From the NCBI RefSeq assembly GCF_003459245.1, contig NZ_QRVG01000007.1, positions 25,180 to 89,179 on the forward strand: 64,000 nucleotides of DNA, read 5' to 3'. Source of the stretch: Collinsella sp. AF23-2. Its GTDB lineage: Bacteria; Actinomycetota; Coriobacteriia; Coriobacteriales; Coriobacteriaceae. Below are positions 34,255-44,722 of the stretch, in pieces. Each line of letters begins with the position of its first letter. The stretch's first letter is position 1. Both the position numbers and the translations under genes were made by a program. The notes beneath the pieces were generated by a model, which worked only from the letters and a program-made list of their open reading frames with translations, ran no database searches and was not told where the DNA came from.

Positions 34255-35523
34255 CTAGGAACGGTAGTCGCCGTTAATGGAGATGTACTCATGCGTGAGG
34301 TCGCAGGTCCACACGGTCGTTGCCGCGTCGCCTGCGCCCAGGTCGGCCGAGATCACGATCTCGGGCGCCTCGAAACGTCGTAGAGCCTCGTCCTCGTCAA
34401 AGGGAACAGTCAGACCATCGCGACAGACAGGCATGCCCATCATGTCGATGGAAACGTCTTCCTGATTAAACTTCACGCCGCACTTGCCAAGCGCCATAGC
34501 AACGCGGCCCCAGTTGCAGTCGTGGCCGGCGATGCAGGTCTTAACGAGCGGCGAGTTGGCAACGGCACGGGCGGCGATATCGGCCTCCTCGTCGTTCACG
34601 GCGCCGGTAACGTTGACCGTAACAAGCTTAGATGCGCCCTCACCATCGGCGGCGATATTGCGCGCCAGGCTCTCGCACACCTCGTGCACGGCAAATGCCA
34701 ACTCGTCAAAGGCATCGGAGCCCTCGACGATAGGCTCGGCATCTGCGGCAGCGGCGCCGGAGGCAAGCATGATGCAGGTGTCGTTGGTCGAGGTGTCGGA
34801 ATCGACCGTTACCTTGTTAAAGGTCTGCTTGACGGTCGAGAGCAGCAGGGCATGAAGTGCCGCAGGCTCGACGGGGGCATCGGTGGTGATAACTGCGATC
34901 ATGGTGGCCATGTTGGGCATGATCATACCCGAGCCCTTGCACATTCCGCCTACCGTATAGACATTGCCCGCATGACCCGCAGCCTCACTGACGTAGGATA
35001 CGGCGTACTCCTTGGAGTGCGTGTCGGTCGTCATGATGGCGCGAGCGGCATCGGCGCCACCGTGGGCGGAGAGCGCCTCGTAGGCAGCAGGAATGGCGGT
35101 CTCAAACGTGTCGATCGACAGAATCTGGCCAATCACACCCGTGGAGGCAACCAGAATCTGCTGGGGCTCGCAGCCGATGACCTGCGAGGCGATGTTGCAC
35201 GTCTCGCGCGCGCAGGCAAGGCCCGTCTCGCCCGTGGCGGCATTCGCGTTGCCGGAGTTGATTGAAACGCCGGCGATGATGCCATAGCCCTTGCCCACAC
35301 CGCCCAGGTTGGCGCGGCTCACCTGCACAGGCGCTGCGCAAAAGCGATTGGTCGTAAACACGCCGGCACCGGGACAGGGTTTATCGGGCACGACGAGCGC
35401 GTAATCCAAGCGCTCGGGATTCTTGCGAAAACCCGCATGAATACCCGCGGCCTTAAAGCCGGCCGCTACCGTAATGCCACCCTCGACGGCACGAATCTTG
35501 ATATCGAACTGCTCTGTATTCAT
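34255..35523 (-). CDS. argJ: Bifunctional ornithine acetyltransferase / N-acetylglutamate synthase
   Basis: 422 aa. The autocleavage site is intact (MIMPNMATMIAVI, cut before the Thr that becomes the nucleophile). GVFTTNRFCAAPV, VSINSGNANA and SDTSTNDTC are the family motifs. It recycles the acetyl group from N-acetylornithine to glutamate, so the cyclic arginine pathway is used and no argE is needed. Whether it also uses acetyl-CoA cannot be told from sequence by eye. Confidence 0.95.
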   Translation of the reverse strand: MNTEQFDIKIRAVEGGITVAAGFKAAGIHAGFRKNPERLDYALVVPDKPCPGAGVFTTNRFCAAPVQVSRANLGGVGKGYGIIAGVSINSGNANAATGETGLACARETCNIASQVIGCEPQQILVASTGVIGQILSIDTFETAIPAAYEALSAHGGADAARAIMTTDTHSKEYAVSYVSEAAGHAGNVYTVGGMCKGSGMIMPNMATMIAVITTDAPVEPAALHALLLSTVKQTFNKVTVDSDTSTNDTCIMLASGAAAADAEPIVEGSDAFDELAFAVHEVCESLARNIAADGEGASKLVTVNVTGAVNDEEADIAARAVANSPLVKTCIAGHDCNWGRVAMALGKCGVKFNQEDVSIDMMGMPVCRDGLTVPFDEDEALRRFEAPEIVISADLGAGDAATTVWTCDLTHEYISINGDYRS

Positions 35524-35657
35524 CGTCCTTACGACTCCTTATATCAAACAAAAAACGGACATCGGTTGGTGCGCCATGCCAGTCGTGATCATGAGACCAG
35601 CTTAAGAGTGGCGCCCCACTCGATGCCCGACTACCAAATCGTTAACAATCGAATGTG

Positions 35658-36728
35658 CTACACCGGGCACGCCACTGTGGGCAAGCCTCGTCGCTCGTCA
35701 AAGCCAAAGACGATATTGGCGCATTGGACTGCTTGGCCCGCAGCGCCCTTGCACAGATTGTCGATGGCGCCCGTCGCCACCAGCACGCCCGCGCGCTTGT
35801 TGAGCGCGAGGCCAATCTGGGCGGCGTTGGTGCCGACGACCGAAGCCGTCTTGGGCTGCTGGCCGGCGTCGAGCACGCGCACAAAGGTGCGTCCAGCGTA
35901 GAACTGCTTGTAATAGTCGACAACATCCTCAAGAGCCAACGTGTCGAGAGCCTGCGGCGCGAGCGGCAGCGTCACCGTGGAGAGCAGACCACGCTTGAGC
36001 GGTGCCAGGTGCGGGGTAAAGACGACGCGATCGGTCAGGCCCAAGATCTGCTCGATTTCGGGCGTGTGGCGATGCTTGCCCACGCCGTATGCTTCCAAAT
36101 TCTCGTCGGCGCTGCAAAAATGCGTACGAGCGTTGCAGGACTTGCCGGCACCCGTCACACCGCTGATGGCATCGACAATCACGGGGCCGTTCTCGGCCAC
36201 CCAGCCCGCGCGCACGGCGGGCGCGGCGGCAAGGCTCGTTGCGGTGGGATAGCAACCGGCGCAGGCGACCAGCACGGGTTTGCCGTCGGCATGGTCGGAT
36301 GCGGCGGTCTCCAAGTCCTGGCAGAACAGCTCGGGCAGACCGAAGGCACGGGTCTTGAGCAGCTCGGGGCTCGTATGCTCGGCGGCATACCAAGCCTCAA
36401 AAACGGACGCGTCGTTCAGACGGTAGTCGGCCGAAAGATCAAAGCAGGAGACGCCCGATGCAAGCAGCGCGGGCACCTGTGCCATGGCAGCCGTGTGCGG
36501 CACGGCCAAAAAGACCGCGTCGCAGTTCTTGAGCTCAGGGGCATCATGCGTCGTAAAGACAAGATCGCTTACGCCGGTGAAGCTCGGGTGCACCGCAGAC
36601 AACGGCTGGCCGGCATCGGCGTTGGACGTAATGGCAGCAAGTTCAAACTCGGGATGACCGAGGACGAGGCGAATGAGCTCGGCTCCGGCATATCCAGCCG
36701 CGCCGACGATTCCAACCTTCAAAGACAT
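35658..36728 (-). CDS. argC: N-acetyl-gamma-glutamyl-phosphate reductase
   Basis: 356 aa. The NADP fold starts VGIVGAAGYAGAELIRL, and the catalytic Cys lies in VACAGCYPTATSLA. HRHTPEIEQ and FTPHLAPLKRGLL are conserved. It is the first gene of the arginine operon. The ATG has AAGGAG eight bases upstream. The upstream region (36740-36880) has CATGAATATGCAAG on the minus strand, a partial likeness to an ArgR box that is too short to assign. Confidence 0.95.
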   Translation of the reverse strand: MSLKVGIVGAAGYAGAELIRLVLGHPEFELAAITSNADAGQPLSAVHPSFTGVSDLVFTTHDAPELKNCDAVFLAVPHTAAMAQVPALLASGVSCFDLSADYRLNDASVFEAWYAAEHTSPELLKTRAFGLPELFCQDLETAASDHADGKPVLVACAGCYPTATSLAAAPAVRAGWVAENGPVIVDAISGVTGAGKSCNARTHFCSADENLEAYGVGKHRHTPEIEQILGLTDRVVFTPHLAPLKRGLLSTVTLPLAPQALDTLALEDVVDYYKQFYAGRTFVRVLDAGQQPKTASVVGTNAAQIGLALNKRAGVLVATGAIDNLCKGAAGQAVQCANIVFGFDERRGLPTVACPV

Positions 36729-36894
36729 ATCAGACTCCTTGTCTGCGATTTATGCACCGATGCGCATTTCGCAGCGGTCGTTATGAAGTGAGTTGAAACT
36801 TTAGCACCAAAAGATGCATTAATACGTAAATGGCTTGCATATTCATGCATTGAAACATTCCCGACACATTCGCTTGAAGGAATTGACAAATGGA

Positions 36895-36948
36895 GCGGGC
36901 CCCGTATTGACCGGCGCTCCTAACGGCGCCGGGCAATACGGGGCCCGC
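36895..36948. repeat. Large hairpin between the arginine operon and flavin-protein genes
   Basis: GCGGGCCCCGTATTG pairs with CAATACGGGGCCCGC (15 bp). After one A/G mismatch CCGGCGC pairs with GCGCCGG around a TCCTAAC loop. It lies 38 bases past the stop of the flavin-protein gene at 36986 and may serve as its terminator, though no T run follows. Confidence 0.75.
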
Positions 36949-36985
36949 CCATGCGAAAACCAAGTTGTTAGGATGAGCCAGCTGG

Positions 36986-37396
36986 CTAGAGCTCGACCGG
37001 CACCCATTCGTCGTGATTGCAGATAAAAGCCTCGGGATCCTCGACGCTAAAGAAGACGAGCGTGGGGTCGTTAGGCCCCTCATAGTGCTCGCCCAGGCGC
37101 TCTAGATGCTTCCACCCAGCTTCGCGCATTTCGCCTAAAGCCCGGTCATCCAAGCCGGCACGCCCGCGCAAGATGAGCCAGCCATGGCCCGGCCACCAAC
37201 TCGTGGCCTCAAAGCGCTGGTTTTGCAGCAGCTCTTGCCACACATCTTTGGTGCGCGCTGTTACAAACCACAGCTTGCCATCCTGGATCTGCGCAAACGA
37301 AAACGGACGCACATGAGGCTGTCCGTCAACGCTCGTCGCCAAATACCATGCCGGCACCGACGTCAGATACTCCAACACCGTATTCAATCCGTCCAT
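36986..37396 (-). CDS. Pyridoxamine 5'-phosphate oxidase-like flavin protein A
   Basis: 136 aa. The split beta-barrel is visible as VPAWYLATSVDGQPHVRPFSF, KLWFVTARTKDVWQEL and FEATSWWPGHGWLILRGRA. Such proteins bind FMN or F420 and often reduce small molecules; the substrate is unknown. AGGAGG lies five bases before the ATG. It is about 35-40 percent identical by eye to the next gene upstream, so the two arose by tandem duplication. Confidence 0.85.
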   Translation of the reverse strand: MDGLNTVLEYLTSVPAWYLATSVDGQPHVRPFSFAQIQDGKLWFVTARTKDVWQELLQNQRFEATSWWPGHGWLILRGRAGLDDRALGEMREAGWKHLERLGEHYEGPNDPTLVFFSVEDPEAFICNHDEWVPVEL

Positions 37397-37447
37397 GTGT
37401 CCTCCTGGCGCTAGCTAATTCGGAACGGGTAGTTAATTTGAGACGCT

Positions 37448-37894
37448 CTAGAGCTCCAGGCGCTCCTCGCTGCCGTCGATATCACAGAAGCGCGCGGCAA
37501 TGTTGCGGACCGAAAAGAAAGCAAGGCGGCCGTCGTTGGCACTCTCGTGTTCCTCGCCGATGCCCACCATGTGCTTAAAACCCGCTTGACGCACCTTGTC
37601 GCTCGCAACCGCGTCGTCCTCAAGTGCGGCCTCGCCGGTCAACACGATCCAACATTCCCCCGGCTTCCAGCCCGAGAGCTCAAACTTGGGATTCGCACTC
37701 AGCTCCGCCCACACATCCTTGTCGCGCGACGTGCAAAACCACAGCTTACCGTCATCGACCATGGCAAACGAAAACGGCCTCACGCGAGGCTGATGCCCGT
37801 CGGTCACATCGGTCGTGGCCAGATACCACGCCGGAATGCGCCTGAGATACGAACAGGCGCGCTCAAGCTGAGCCGTGCGGTCGTTGTCGGTCAT
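37448..37894 (-). CDS. Pyridoxamine 5'-phosphate oxidase-like flavin protein B
   Basis: 148 aa, paralogue of the gene at 36986: IPAWYLATTDVTDGHQPRVRPFSFAM, KLWFCTSRDKDVWAEL and FELSGWKPGECWIVLTGEA align block by block. The C-terminal halves (GFKHMVGIGEEHESANDGRLAFFSV) also match. It follows the riboflavin transporter genes on the same strand, 30 bases after ecfT; a link to flavin supply is suggestive only. Confidence 0.85.
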   Translation of the reverse strand: MTDNDRTAQLERACSYLRRIPAWYLATTDVTDGHQPRVRPFSFAMVDDGKLWFCTSRDKDVWAELSANPKFELSGWKPGECWIVLTGEAALEDDAVASDKVRQAGFKHMVGIGEEHESANDGRLAFFSVRNIAARFCDIDGSEERLEL

Positions 37895-37924
37895 AGGGAC
37901 CCCTTTCTTGCGCTCGAATCGCGC

Positions 37925-38725
37925 CTAAACAAGTTGAAGGTTGACGACGATGACACACGCAAACAGCAGCATCGTCACAACCGCAGCCAGCGCATCCCCG
38001 CGGCGAAATGCAAGCGCATGCAGACGCGTGCGGCCCTGCTCGCCGTGATAGCAGCGTGCATCCATGGCGGCAGACAACGTCTCGGCATGACGGAACACGC
38101 CCGTGAACAGTGGAATCGCCACACTGCCGAGCATACGCACGCCGCCGAGCGGGCCACCCGTTACGCGTGCACCGCGGCTTGCCTGCGCGTCCGCCGTCTG
38201 CTTCATCTCGGTGGCAAACTGCGGCATAAAGCGCAACGCGATGCCCATGATCATGCCGAGCTCATGCGCAGGGAGCCCCACGCGCGCAAACGGTGCGAGC
38301 AGACGCTCAAAGCCCGCGGTGAGGTCGAGCGTAGGCGTGGTGAGCGTAATGGCGCTCATGCCGGCCATCATCAGGGTCAGGCGACACGCCATAAAGGCGG
38401 CAGAACGCAGTGAGCCCTCGCTTATCTGCAGAAAGCCGAGCTGCCACAGGATGCGCCCACTCTGATCGGTAAACAAGTTGAGCACCGCGACCACGACGAC
38501 GATTGCCAGCAGCGGCGCCATCGACGACAGAACGCGACGAGCCGGCACCCGGGACACGGCATAGATCAGCACGACGAAAATTGCGACAGGAGCCAGTCCG
38601 CGGAAGCCGCCGACGGTCAGCGTCGTGATTAAAAACACAAAGCCCAGGAGCAGCTTGGTGCGCGGATCCAGGCGATGGATCGCACTATCGCTCGGATAGT
38701 AGCTGCCAAACGAAAACGCCTCCAT
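37925..38725 (-). CDS. ecfT: ECF transporter transmembrane component EcfT
   Basis: 266 aa, five to six membrane helices (FVFLITTLTVGG, IFVVLIYAV, LLAIVVVVAVLNLF). The coupling-helix motifs TADAQASRGARVTGG and MDARCYHGEQGRTR correspond to the Ala-Arg-Gly signatures that contact the ATPases. The ATG overlaps the EcfA stop (TAATG). It couples ATP hydrolysis to toppling of the S component. Together with ribU and ecfA it makes a dedicated riboflavin importer. Confidence 0.93.
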   Translation of the reverse strand: MEAFSFGSYYPSDSAIHRLDPRTKLLLGFVFLITTLTVGGFRGLAPVAIFVVLIYAVSRVPARRVLSSMAPLLAIVVVVAVLNLFTDQSGRILWQLGFLQISEGSLRSAAFMACRLTLMMAGMSAITLTTPTLDLTAGFERLLAPFARVGLPAHELGMIMGIALRFMPQFATEMKQTADAQASRGARVTGGPLGGVRMLGSVAIPLFTGVFRHAETLSAAMDARCYHGEQGRTRLHALAFRRGDALAAVVTMLLFACVIVVNLQLV

Positions 38726-40629
38726 TAGCAGCCCTCCTCTCGCGCGACCGTCTTGGATTTAGCAATGTCCGCGACGTTAGAAGGACCGTCTGAGCGACCG
38801 ATCAGCAAATCTGCCAGCTCGTCGGCCAGCGACTCAACCGTATAGAGCCCGCTGCAACGCAGCGGCACGCCTGCCTTCGCGAGCGCCAGCGCCATGCGCT
38901 GGGCGGCGGGAACACCCAAGCCGATTGATTTAAGCTCATCCGCATGCGCAAAAACCTGAGCGGGCGTTCCCTCGGCAAACACCGCGCCCTCGTTCATCAC
39001 AACGATACGGTCACAACAATTTGCCAGGTCATCCATGCTGTGCGAAACCATGACAACGGTCAGGCCTTCGTCATGTAAACGGCCAATGAGCTCCAGGAAA
39101 TCCCTGCGGGCAGCCGGATCGAGGCCTGCCATGGGCTCGTCGAGCGCCAGCACCTCAGGTTCCATGGCGAGCACGCCGGCAAACGCCACGCGACGCTGCT
39201 GGCCGCCCGAAAGCTCAAAGGGGCTCTTGTCGCCGACCGTGGAAAGATCGAGGCCCACGCGCGAGAGCGATGACTCGACACGACGGTCGACTTCATCTTG
39301 CGGCAAGCCAAGGTTGTGCGGACCAAACGCCACGTCCTGCGCCACGGTTTCGGCAAACAGCTGACGCTCAGGATACTGAAACACCACGCCGACCTTGGCC
39401 TTAACCGCAGCGGCGTCTTTCTTGTTTGATAGGTCGAGCCCCAGCGCGCAAATGCTTCCCTCCTGCGGACGGATCAGCCCGTTGAGATGCTGGACCAGAG
39501 TCGATTTACCCGAGCCGGTATGGCCTGCTAGCCCCAGGAACTCGCCGCGACGCACCGTCAGCGATACATCGCGCAGCGCCCACGGACTGCTGGGGTCGTT
39601 TCCCCAGAGAGCCTGTTTGCTCGATTTGCCCGCAGTGGCCGAGCGCTTATGCCAGCGGCGGCGCTCGCGCGGACTGAGCGAATAACTGTACGAAACATGG
39701 GATAGCTCTATGACGGGCTCCGACGCGTTGCCCTCGTTGTCTACCGGAACAGTGCCGTCAGCGATTTCCAACTGGGATGCGGAAGACTGCCCCGCGGTGC
39801 CTGCCCCACTTCGCTCGGCATAAGTCTGCGCAATCTCGGCGACCATATCCGCCTCACGTACCTGCGCGCAAACGGGCACGCCCTTCGCACGAAGTGTCCT
39901 ACCTAAGCAGCACGACGCCGGCATATCCAGGTTGAGCTGAGCGAGTTCATTCGCCCGCGTCAGAATCTCCTCGGGCGTACCCAGCATGGCAACATGCCCC
40001 GCCCGAAACACCGCGACACGATCGGCCTCGGCGGCCTCTTCCATAAAGTGCGTAATCATCACGATGGTCATGCCGCGATCGTGCAACGCGCGGCAAGCCT
40101 TCATGAGGGCCTTGCGCCCACGCGGATCAAGCATCGAGGAAGCCTCGTCCAATATGAGCACGCGCGGTTCCATGGCAAGCACGCCGGCAAGCGCCACGCG
40201 CTGCTTTTGGCCGCCCGAAAGCGCATGGGTCTCGTGGTGCTCAAAGCCCACCAGGCCCACGCCCTTCAGCGCCTCGCGTACGCGCTGCGCAATTTGCGCC
40301 GATGGCACGCCTAGGTTTTCGGGACCAAACGCAATGTCATCTTCGACAAGCGTTGCCACCAGCTGGTCGTCGGGATTCTGGAATACCATGCCCGCGGTCG
40401 AACGAATGTCGTAGACCAGCTCGGGGTCGGACGCATCCATGCCGTTGATGCGTACCGTGCCCGCATCGGGCTGCAACAGCGCATTCAGATGCTTGGCAAA
40501 CGTCGACTTGCCCGACCCATTGCCACCGAGGATGCAGAAAAACTCCCCGTCCTCGATGTTCAGATCGACGCCGTCGAGTGCCGACACGGCACCGTCATAA
40601 CTAAAGGAAACGCCCCGACACTCAATCAT
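38725..40629 (-). CDS. ecfA: Fused double ECF ATPase (EcfA1-EcfA2)
   Basis: 634 aa with two complete ABC domains. Domain 1 has Walker A GGNGSGKST (about 34-42), signature LSGGQKQRV and Walker B LILDEASSMLDP. Domain 2 has Walker A GHTGSGKST (about 368), signature LSGGQQRRV and Walker B LALDEPMAGLDP. The first resembles EcfA1 and the second EcfA2, normally separate proteins. A linker of about 80 residues joins them. Start and stop overlap ribU (ATGA) and ecfT (TAATG). Confidence 0.93.
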   Translation of the reverse strand: MIECRGVSFSYDGAVSALDGVDLNIEDGEFFCILGGNGSGKSTFAKHLNALLQPDAGTVRINGMDASDPELVYDIRSTAGMVFQNPDDQLVATLVEDDIAFGPENLGVPSAQIAQRVREALKGVGLVGFEHHETHALSGGQKQRVALAGVLAMEPRVLILDEASSMLDPRGRKALMKACRALHDRGMTIVMITHFMEEAAEADRVAVFRAGHVAMLGTPEEILTRANELAQLNLDMPASCCLGRTLRAKGVPVCAQVREADMVAEIAQTYAERSGAGTAGQSSASQLEIADGTVPVDNEGNASEPVIELSHVSYSYSLSPRERRRWHKRSATAGKSSKQALWGNDPSSPWALRDVSLTVRRGEFLGLAGHTGSGKSTLVQHLNGLIRPQEGSICALGLDLSNKKDAAAVKAKVGVVFQYPERQLFAETVAQDVAFGPHNLGLPQDEVDRRVESSLSRVGLDLSTVGDKSPFELSGGQQRRVAFAGVLAMEPEVLALDEPMAGLDPAARRDFLELIGRLHDEGLTVVMVSHSMDDLANCCDRIVVMNEGAVFAEGTPAQVFAHADELKSIGLGVPAAQRMALALAKAGVPLRCSGLYTVESLADELADLLIGRSDGPSNVADIAKSKTVAREEGC

Positions 40630-41216
40630 GCGCGGCCTTTGACCTGGTCCTTTTTAGGCGTGATGAGGTTGGAAACCGCCTTGTACACCGCAAGCGTCAA
40701 TACCGAGTTAAGCACGGTCTTGATAAGGTTGAACGGCAGCACGGCAGGAATCATGAGCGGGGCGATCACATCGACCGAGCCATACCAGAACCATACGCCA
40801 ATGGTAAGGTTTGCGACCATAGACAACGCCGTAGCGGCAATAACGCCGAGCACCAGGCCAATCACGGCACCCTTATAGGTATGCATCTTCTGGTAGACGA
40901 TAGCCGCGGGCAGAATGTAGCCCAGCGTGGCAACCAGATTCATAAGCGCGCCGACCCAGTCACCCGTAGTGAGCGCATGGATAACGATCGCCATGGCGGC
41001 AACAGCAGTACCGGCACCGGGGCCATACGCAAACCCGCACACCATCGCCGGCACCAGCGACGGGTCATACGTCAAAAACGGTGCCGAGGGAAGGATGGGC
41101 AGCTGCACATACATAAACAGCGCTCCCAAGGCGCACATCAACGCCATGGTAACGAGCTGTTTGGTGCTCCACCTATTCGTGTTCTCAAAATGGATATGCT
41201 GCGACTGTTCAGACAT
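40626..41216 (-). CDS. ribU: Riboflavin ECF transporter S component RibU
   Basis: 196 aa from the ATG at 41216. Six hydrophobic helices are seen. MALMCALGALFMYVQLPI carries the Ala-rich helix 1 used to bind EcfT, and FLTYDPSLVPAMVCGFAYGPGAG resembles RibU. The substrate is supported by the FMN riboswitch immediately upstream. The stop overlaps the ecfA start by four bases. A GTG three codons upstream is the alternative start. Confidence 0.93.
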   Translation of the reverse strand: MSEQSQHIHFENTNRWSTKQLVTMALMCALGALFMYVQLPILPSAPFLTYDPSLVPAMVCGFAYGPGAGTAVAAMAIVIHALTTGDWVGALMNLVATLGYILPAAIVYQKMHTYKGAVIGLVLGVIAATALSMVANLTIGVWFWYGSVDVIAPLMIPAVLPFNLIKTVLNSVLTLAVYKAVSNLITPKKDQVKGRA

Positions 41217-41227
41217 TAAGATCACCT

Positions 41228-41410
41228 GCCTCTTTCATCCGGACTCTAACCGTTGGCACTGGGATCTCACCAGTTCAGCCGGCATGCGAACCAACACACG
41301 CACGGGTCGCGGACTCATCGGCTCGGTCGCAGACGCCTCGCCTGCTCCACGGCGCCCCTTTGGCACCGCCCGATTTACCGCCAGTGGGGAATTCCACCCC
41401 GCCCTGAAAC
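41228..41410 (-). promoter_or_regulatory. FMN riboswitch (RFN element)
   Basis: Minus strand: CAGGGCGGGGTGGAATTCCC, CTGGCGGTAAAT, GGCTGAACTGGTGAGATCCC, AGTGCCAACGG and GAGTCCGGATGAAAGAGG are the conserved blocks of the RFN element in order. A variable stem (GCGCCGTGGAGC region) is inserted. The last block ends 12 bases from the ribU ATG and carries the likely SD, so translational repression by FMN is inferred. No T-tailed terminator lies between. Confidence 0.96.
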
Positions 41411-41613
41411 AGCAATTGCAAGTGTAGCACGAGGGAAGAGAGGTACAAGTACGCCAGGGGTAATTTCTGGCGAGGGCCAGTTGCCGCAACAACCACGTTC
41501 CCCACCCATCCCAAAGTAACGCGCCTTTCGCGCAAAGCGCGAAACAGCGAAGGGACACGTACTCCTATCGACCACGTCCTTCTACGCCCGCCGACCTCAA
41601 GGCCGTAAACGCA

Positions 41614-41758
41614 GGGAATCCGGGGGCGGGACGGGGACTTCTCTCCGGAATATTCCGCAGGACGCAAAGAGGCTCCGCAGCGCGAAGCGCGATGCGGAGC
41701 CTCTTTGCATGTCCGAGGACGTTCCGGAGAGAAGTCCCCGTCCCGCCCCCGGATTCCC
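41614..41758. repeat. Giant nested palindrome downstream of groEL
   Basis: Outer arms of 37 bp (41614-41650 and 41722-41758) are perfectly complementary, starting GGGAATCCGGGGGCGG. Inner arms GCAAAGAGGCTCCGCA (41664-41679) and TGCGGAGCCTCTTTGC (41693-41708) form a second perfect 16-bp stem around a CGCGAAGCGCGA-type loop. It starts 27 bases past the groEL stop. Whether it ends transcription or has another job is unknown. Confidence 0.92.
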
Positions 41759-41784
41759 GGTGGGAGTTCTAGACCTTGTCGGCC

Positions 41785-43500
<1,716 letters not shown>

Positions 43501-43518
43501 TCAGAGATTCTGACGAGA

Positions 43519-43812
43519 CTAGGCCTCGACGACGGCGTAGATGTCGTCGGCGCGCATCAGCAGATACTTCTCGCCGTCGACCTTGACCTCGTTGCCACCG
43601 AACTTACCATAGATGACAACGTCACCGACCTTGACGTCCATGGGGATGCGCTCACCCTTGTCGTTGACCTTGCCGGCGCCAACGGCAACGATGGTGCCGC
43701 GCTGCGGCTTCTCCTGGGCGTTGCTGGCGATATACAGACCAGAAGCGGTCTTCTGCTCGGCCTCGTCGGGCTTGACCAGAACACGATCTGCAAGCGGCTT
43801 CAAAGACGACAT
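43519..43812 (-). CDS. groES: Co-chaperonin GroES (Hsp10)
   Basis: 97 aa. MSSLKPLADRVLVKPDEAEQKTASGLYI starts the domain and contains the mobile loop that binds GroEL. RGTIVAVGAGK and VGDVVIYGKFGGNEV are conserved. AAGGAGG precedes the ATG. It is the first gene of the groESL operon. The upstream region shows TTGACT and TATAAC on the minus strand, but not at standard spacing. Confidence 0.97.
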   Translation of the reverse strand: MSSLKPLADRVLVKPDEAEQKTASGLYIASNAQEKPQRGTIVAVGAGKVNDKGERIPMDVKVGDVVIYGKFGGNEVKVDGEKYLLMRADDIYAVVEA

Positions 43813-43949
43813 GCTTGTTTCCTCCTTTTTGGGCCGCGCGGTTATGCCGCGCGAATTAACCCTTTTTGTTTGCGTACGCGTTGAATGGTACCCACGAATG
43901 GCGGGTTATACAACACGGAGTCAAAAAATCTTATTTTTTGGCACTTAGA

Positions 43950-44160
43950 TTTTCTGAATGCCGGGGGATAACTTAGCGATGCCTCCCGTGTGGCTCCGGA
44001 GGGGCGGGGCATAAGGTTTCCTGCTCGGGCAGTCCTGCTCGCACGAAGGCCACATTAAGTGGCCTTCGGCTCGTGCGGAACTCGCGATAAACCTTATGCC
44101 CCGCCCCTCCGGAGCCACACGGGAGGCAGGTTAACTAATTCGGGCCCGGCATTCAGAAAA
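43950..44160. repeat. Giant nested palindrome upstream of groES
   Basis: Three nested pairs of arms: TTTTCTGAATGCCGGG (43950-43965) with its complement (44145-44160); a perfect 40-bp pair (43980-44019 and 44089-44128) that includes GGCTCCGGAGGGGCGG; and CGAAGGCCAC (44044-44053) with GTGGCCTTCG (44059-44068) around ATTAA. The whole spans 211 bp. The architecture matches the palindrome on the other side of groESL, though the sequence differs. Confidence 0.92.
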
Positions 44161-44571
44161 GTCAGTGCAGCAAAATGGCGATGCGGATAGCGACATGTGC
44201 ATGGTTTTCGCTGCGCGCACGGGTCCCCTGGGGAGCACCGTGCATTTTTGGGAGTATTCAGCAGACTAGGACGGCTGCATACGTGCCGGACACACCATAT
44301 TGGTCCCAAGGACGCCTTCGGCCGGCGATTTTGGTCGGCAGGCAAACCCCGTCAGGACAGAAAGGCATGCCTCACGCCGCACCGGAGCACAAAATGACGT
44401 CAATCTCTGCAACGTTACTCAGCCGCAGCGGCACAGGCAGAGCTCGCACTCCGTTTTTTGCACGGCGCGGACGGGGGTACATCAGGATCCGGAAGAACAT
44501 CCCAGCCTTTTTATGCAATTCGTAATGGAAAGTATGCAAAACACCTAGAGATAGCATTGCTGCTGTCCAAA
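44161..44571. other. 410-bp intergenic stretch without a recognised gene
   Basis: Between the groES-side palindrome and the hairpin at 44572 no gene is supported; frames on both strands lack ribosome sites and motifs. No tRNA, SRP RNA or tmRNA signature was recognised. It could hold a small RNA or decayed sequence. Confidence 0.4.
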
Positions 44572-44609
44572 TTGGGCGCGGGGCGGCGGCGCCTCCGCCC
44601 CGCGCCCAA
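44572..44609. repeat. Perfect 15-bp GC hairpin
   Basis: TTGGGCGCGGGGCGG (44572-44586) and CCGCCCCGCGCCCAA (44595-44609) around CGGCGCCT. It has no T run on either side. It lies beyond the amidohydrolase terminator. Confidence 0.75.
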
Positions 44610-44655
44610 ATCAAGCAGGGCGGGGACGCTCCTAACGAACCCCCCATTTGCAAAC

Positions 44656-44703
44656 AAACGCGGCTCGAGCGCCATCCCAAAATAAGCTGCCCGAGCCGCG
44701 TTT
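44656..44703 (-). terminator. Intrinsic terminator of the amidohydrolase gene
   Basis: AAACGCGGCTCG (44656-44667) and CGAGCCGCGTTT (44692-44703) form a perfect 12-bp stem. On the minus strand it runs into TTTGTTTGC. It starts 19 bases after the stop codon. Confidence 0.8.
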
Positions 44704-44722
44704 AACGGTAAGACATGAATAC

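Noticed and set aside
36835..36870. ArgR operator upstream of argC
   Set aside because: CATGAATATGCAAG matches only parts of the 18-bp box, and the spacing is four bases short.
41228..41410. Cobalamin or T-box type leader
   Set aside because: Conserved blocks and order are those of the FMN (RFN) element; no T-box or B12-box sequence is present.
43925..43965. CIRCE element upstream of groES
   Set aside because: TTGGCACTT is followed by nothing like GAGTGCTAA at nine bases; the arms instead belong to the large palindrome.
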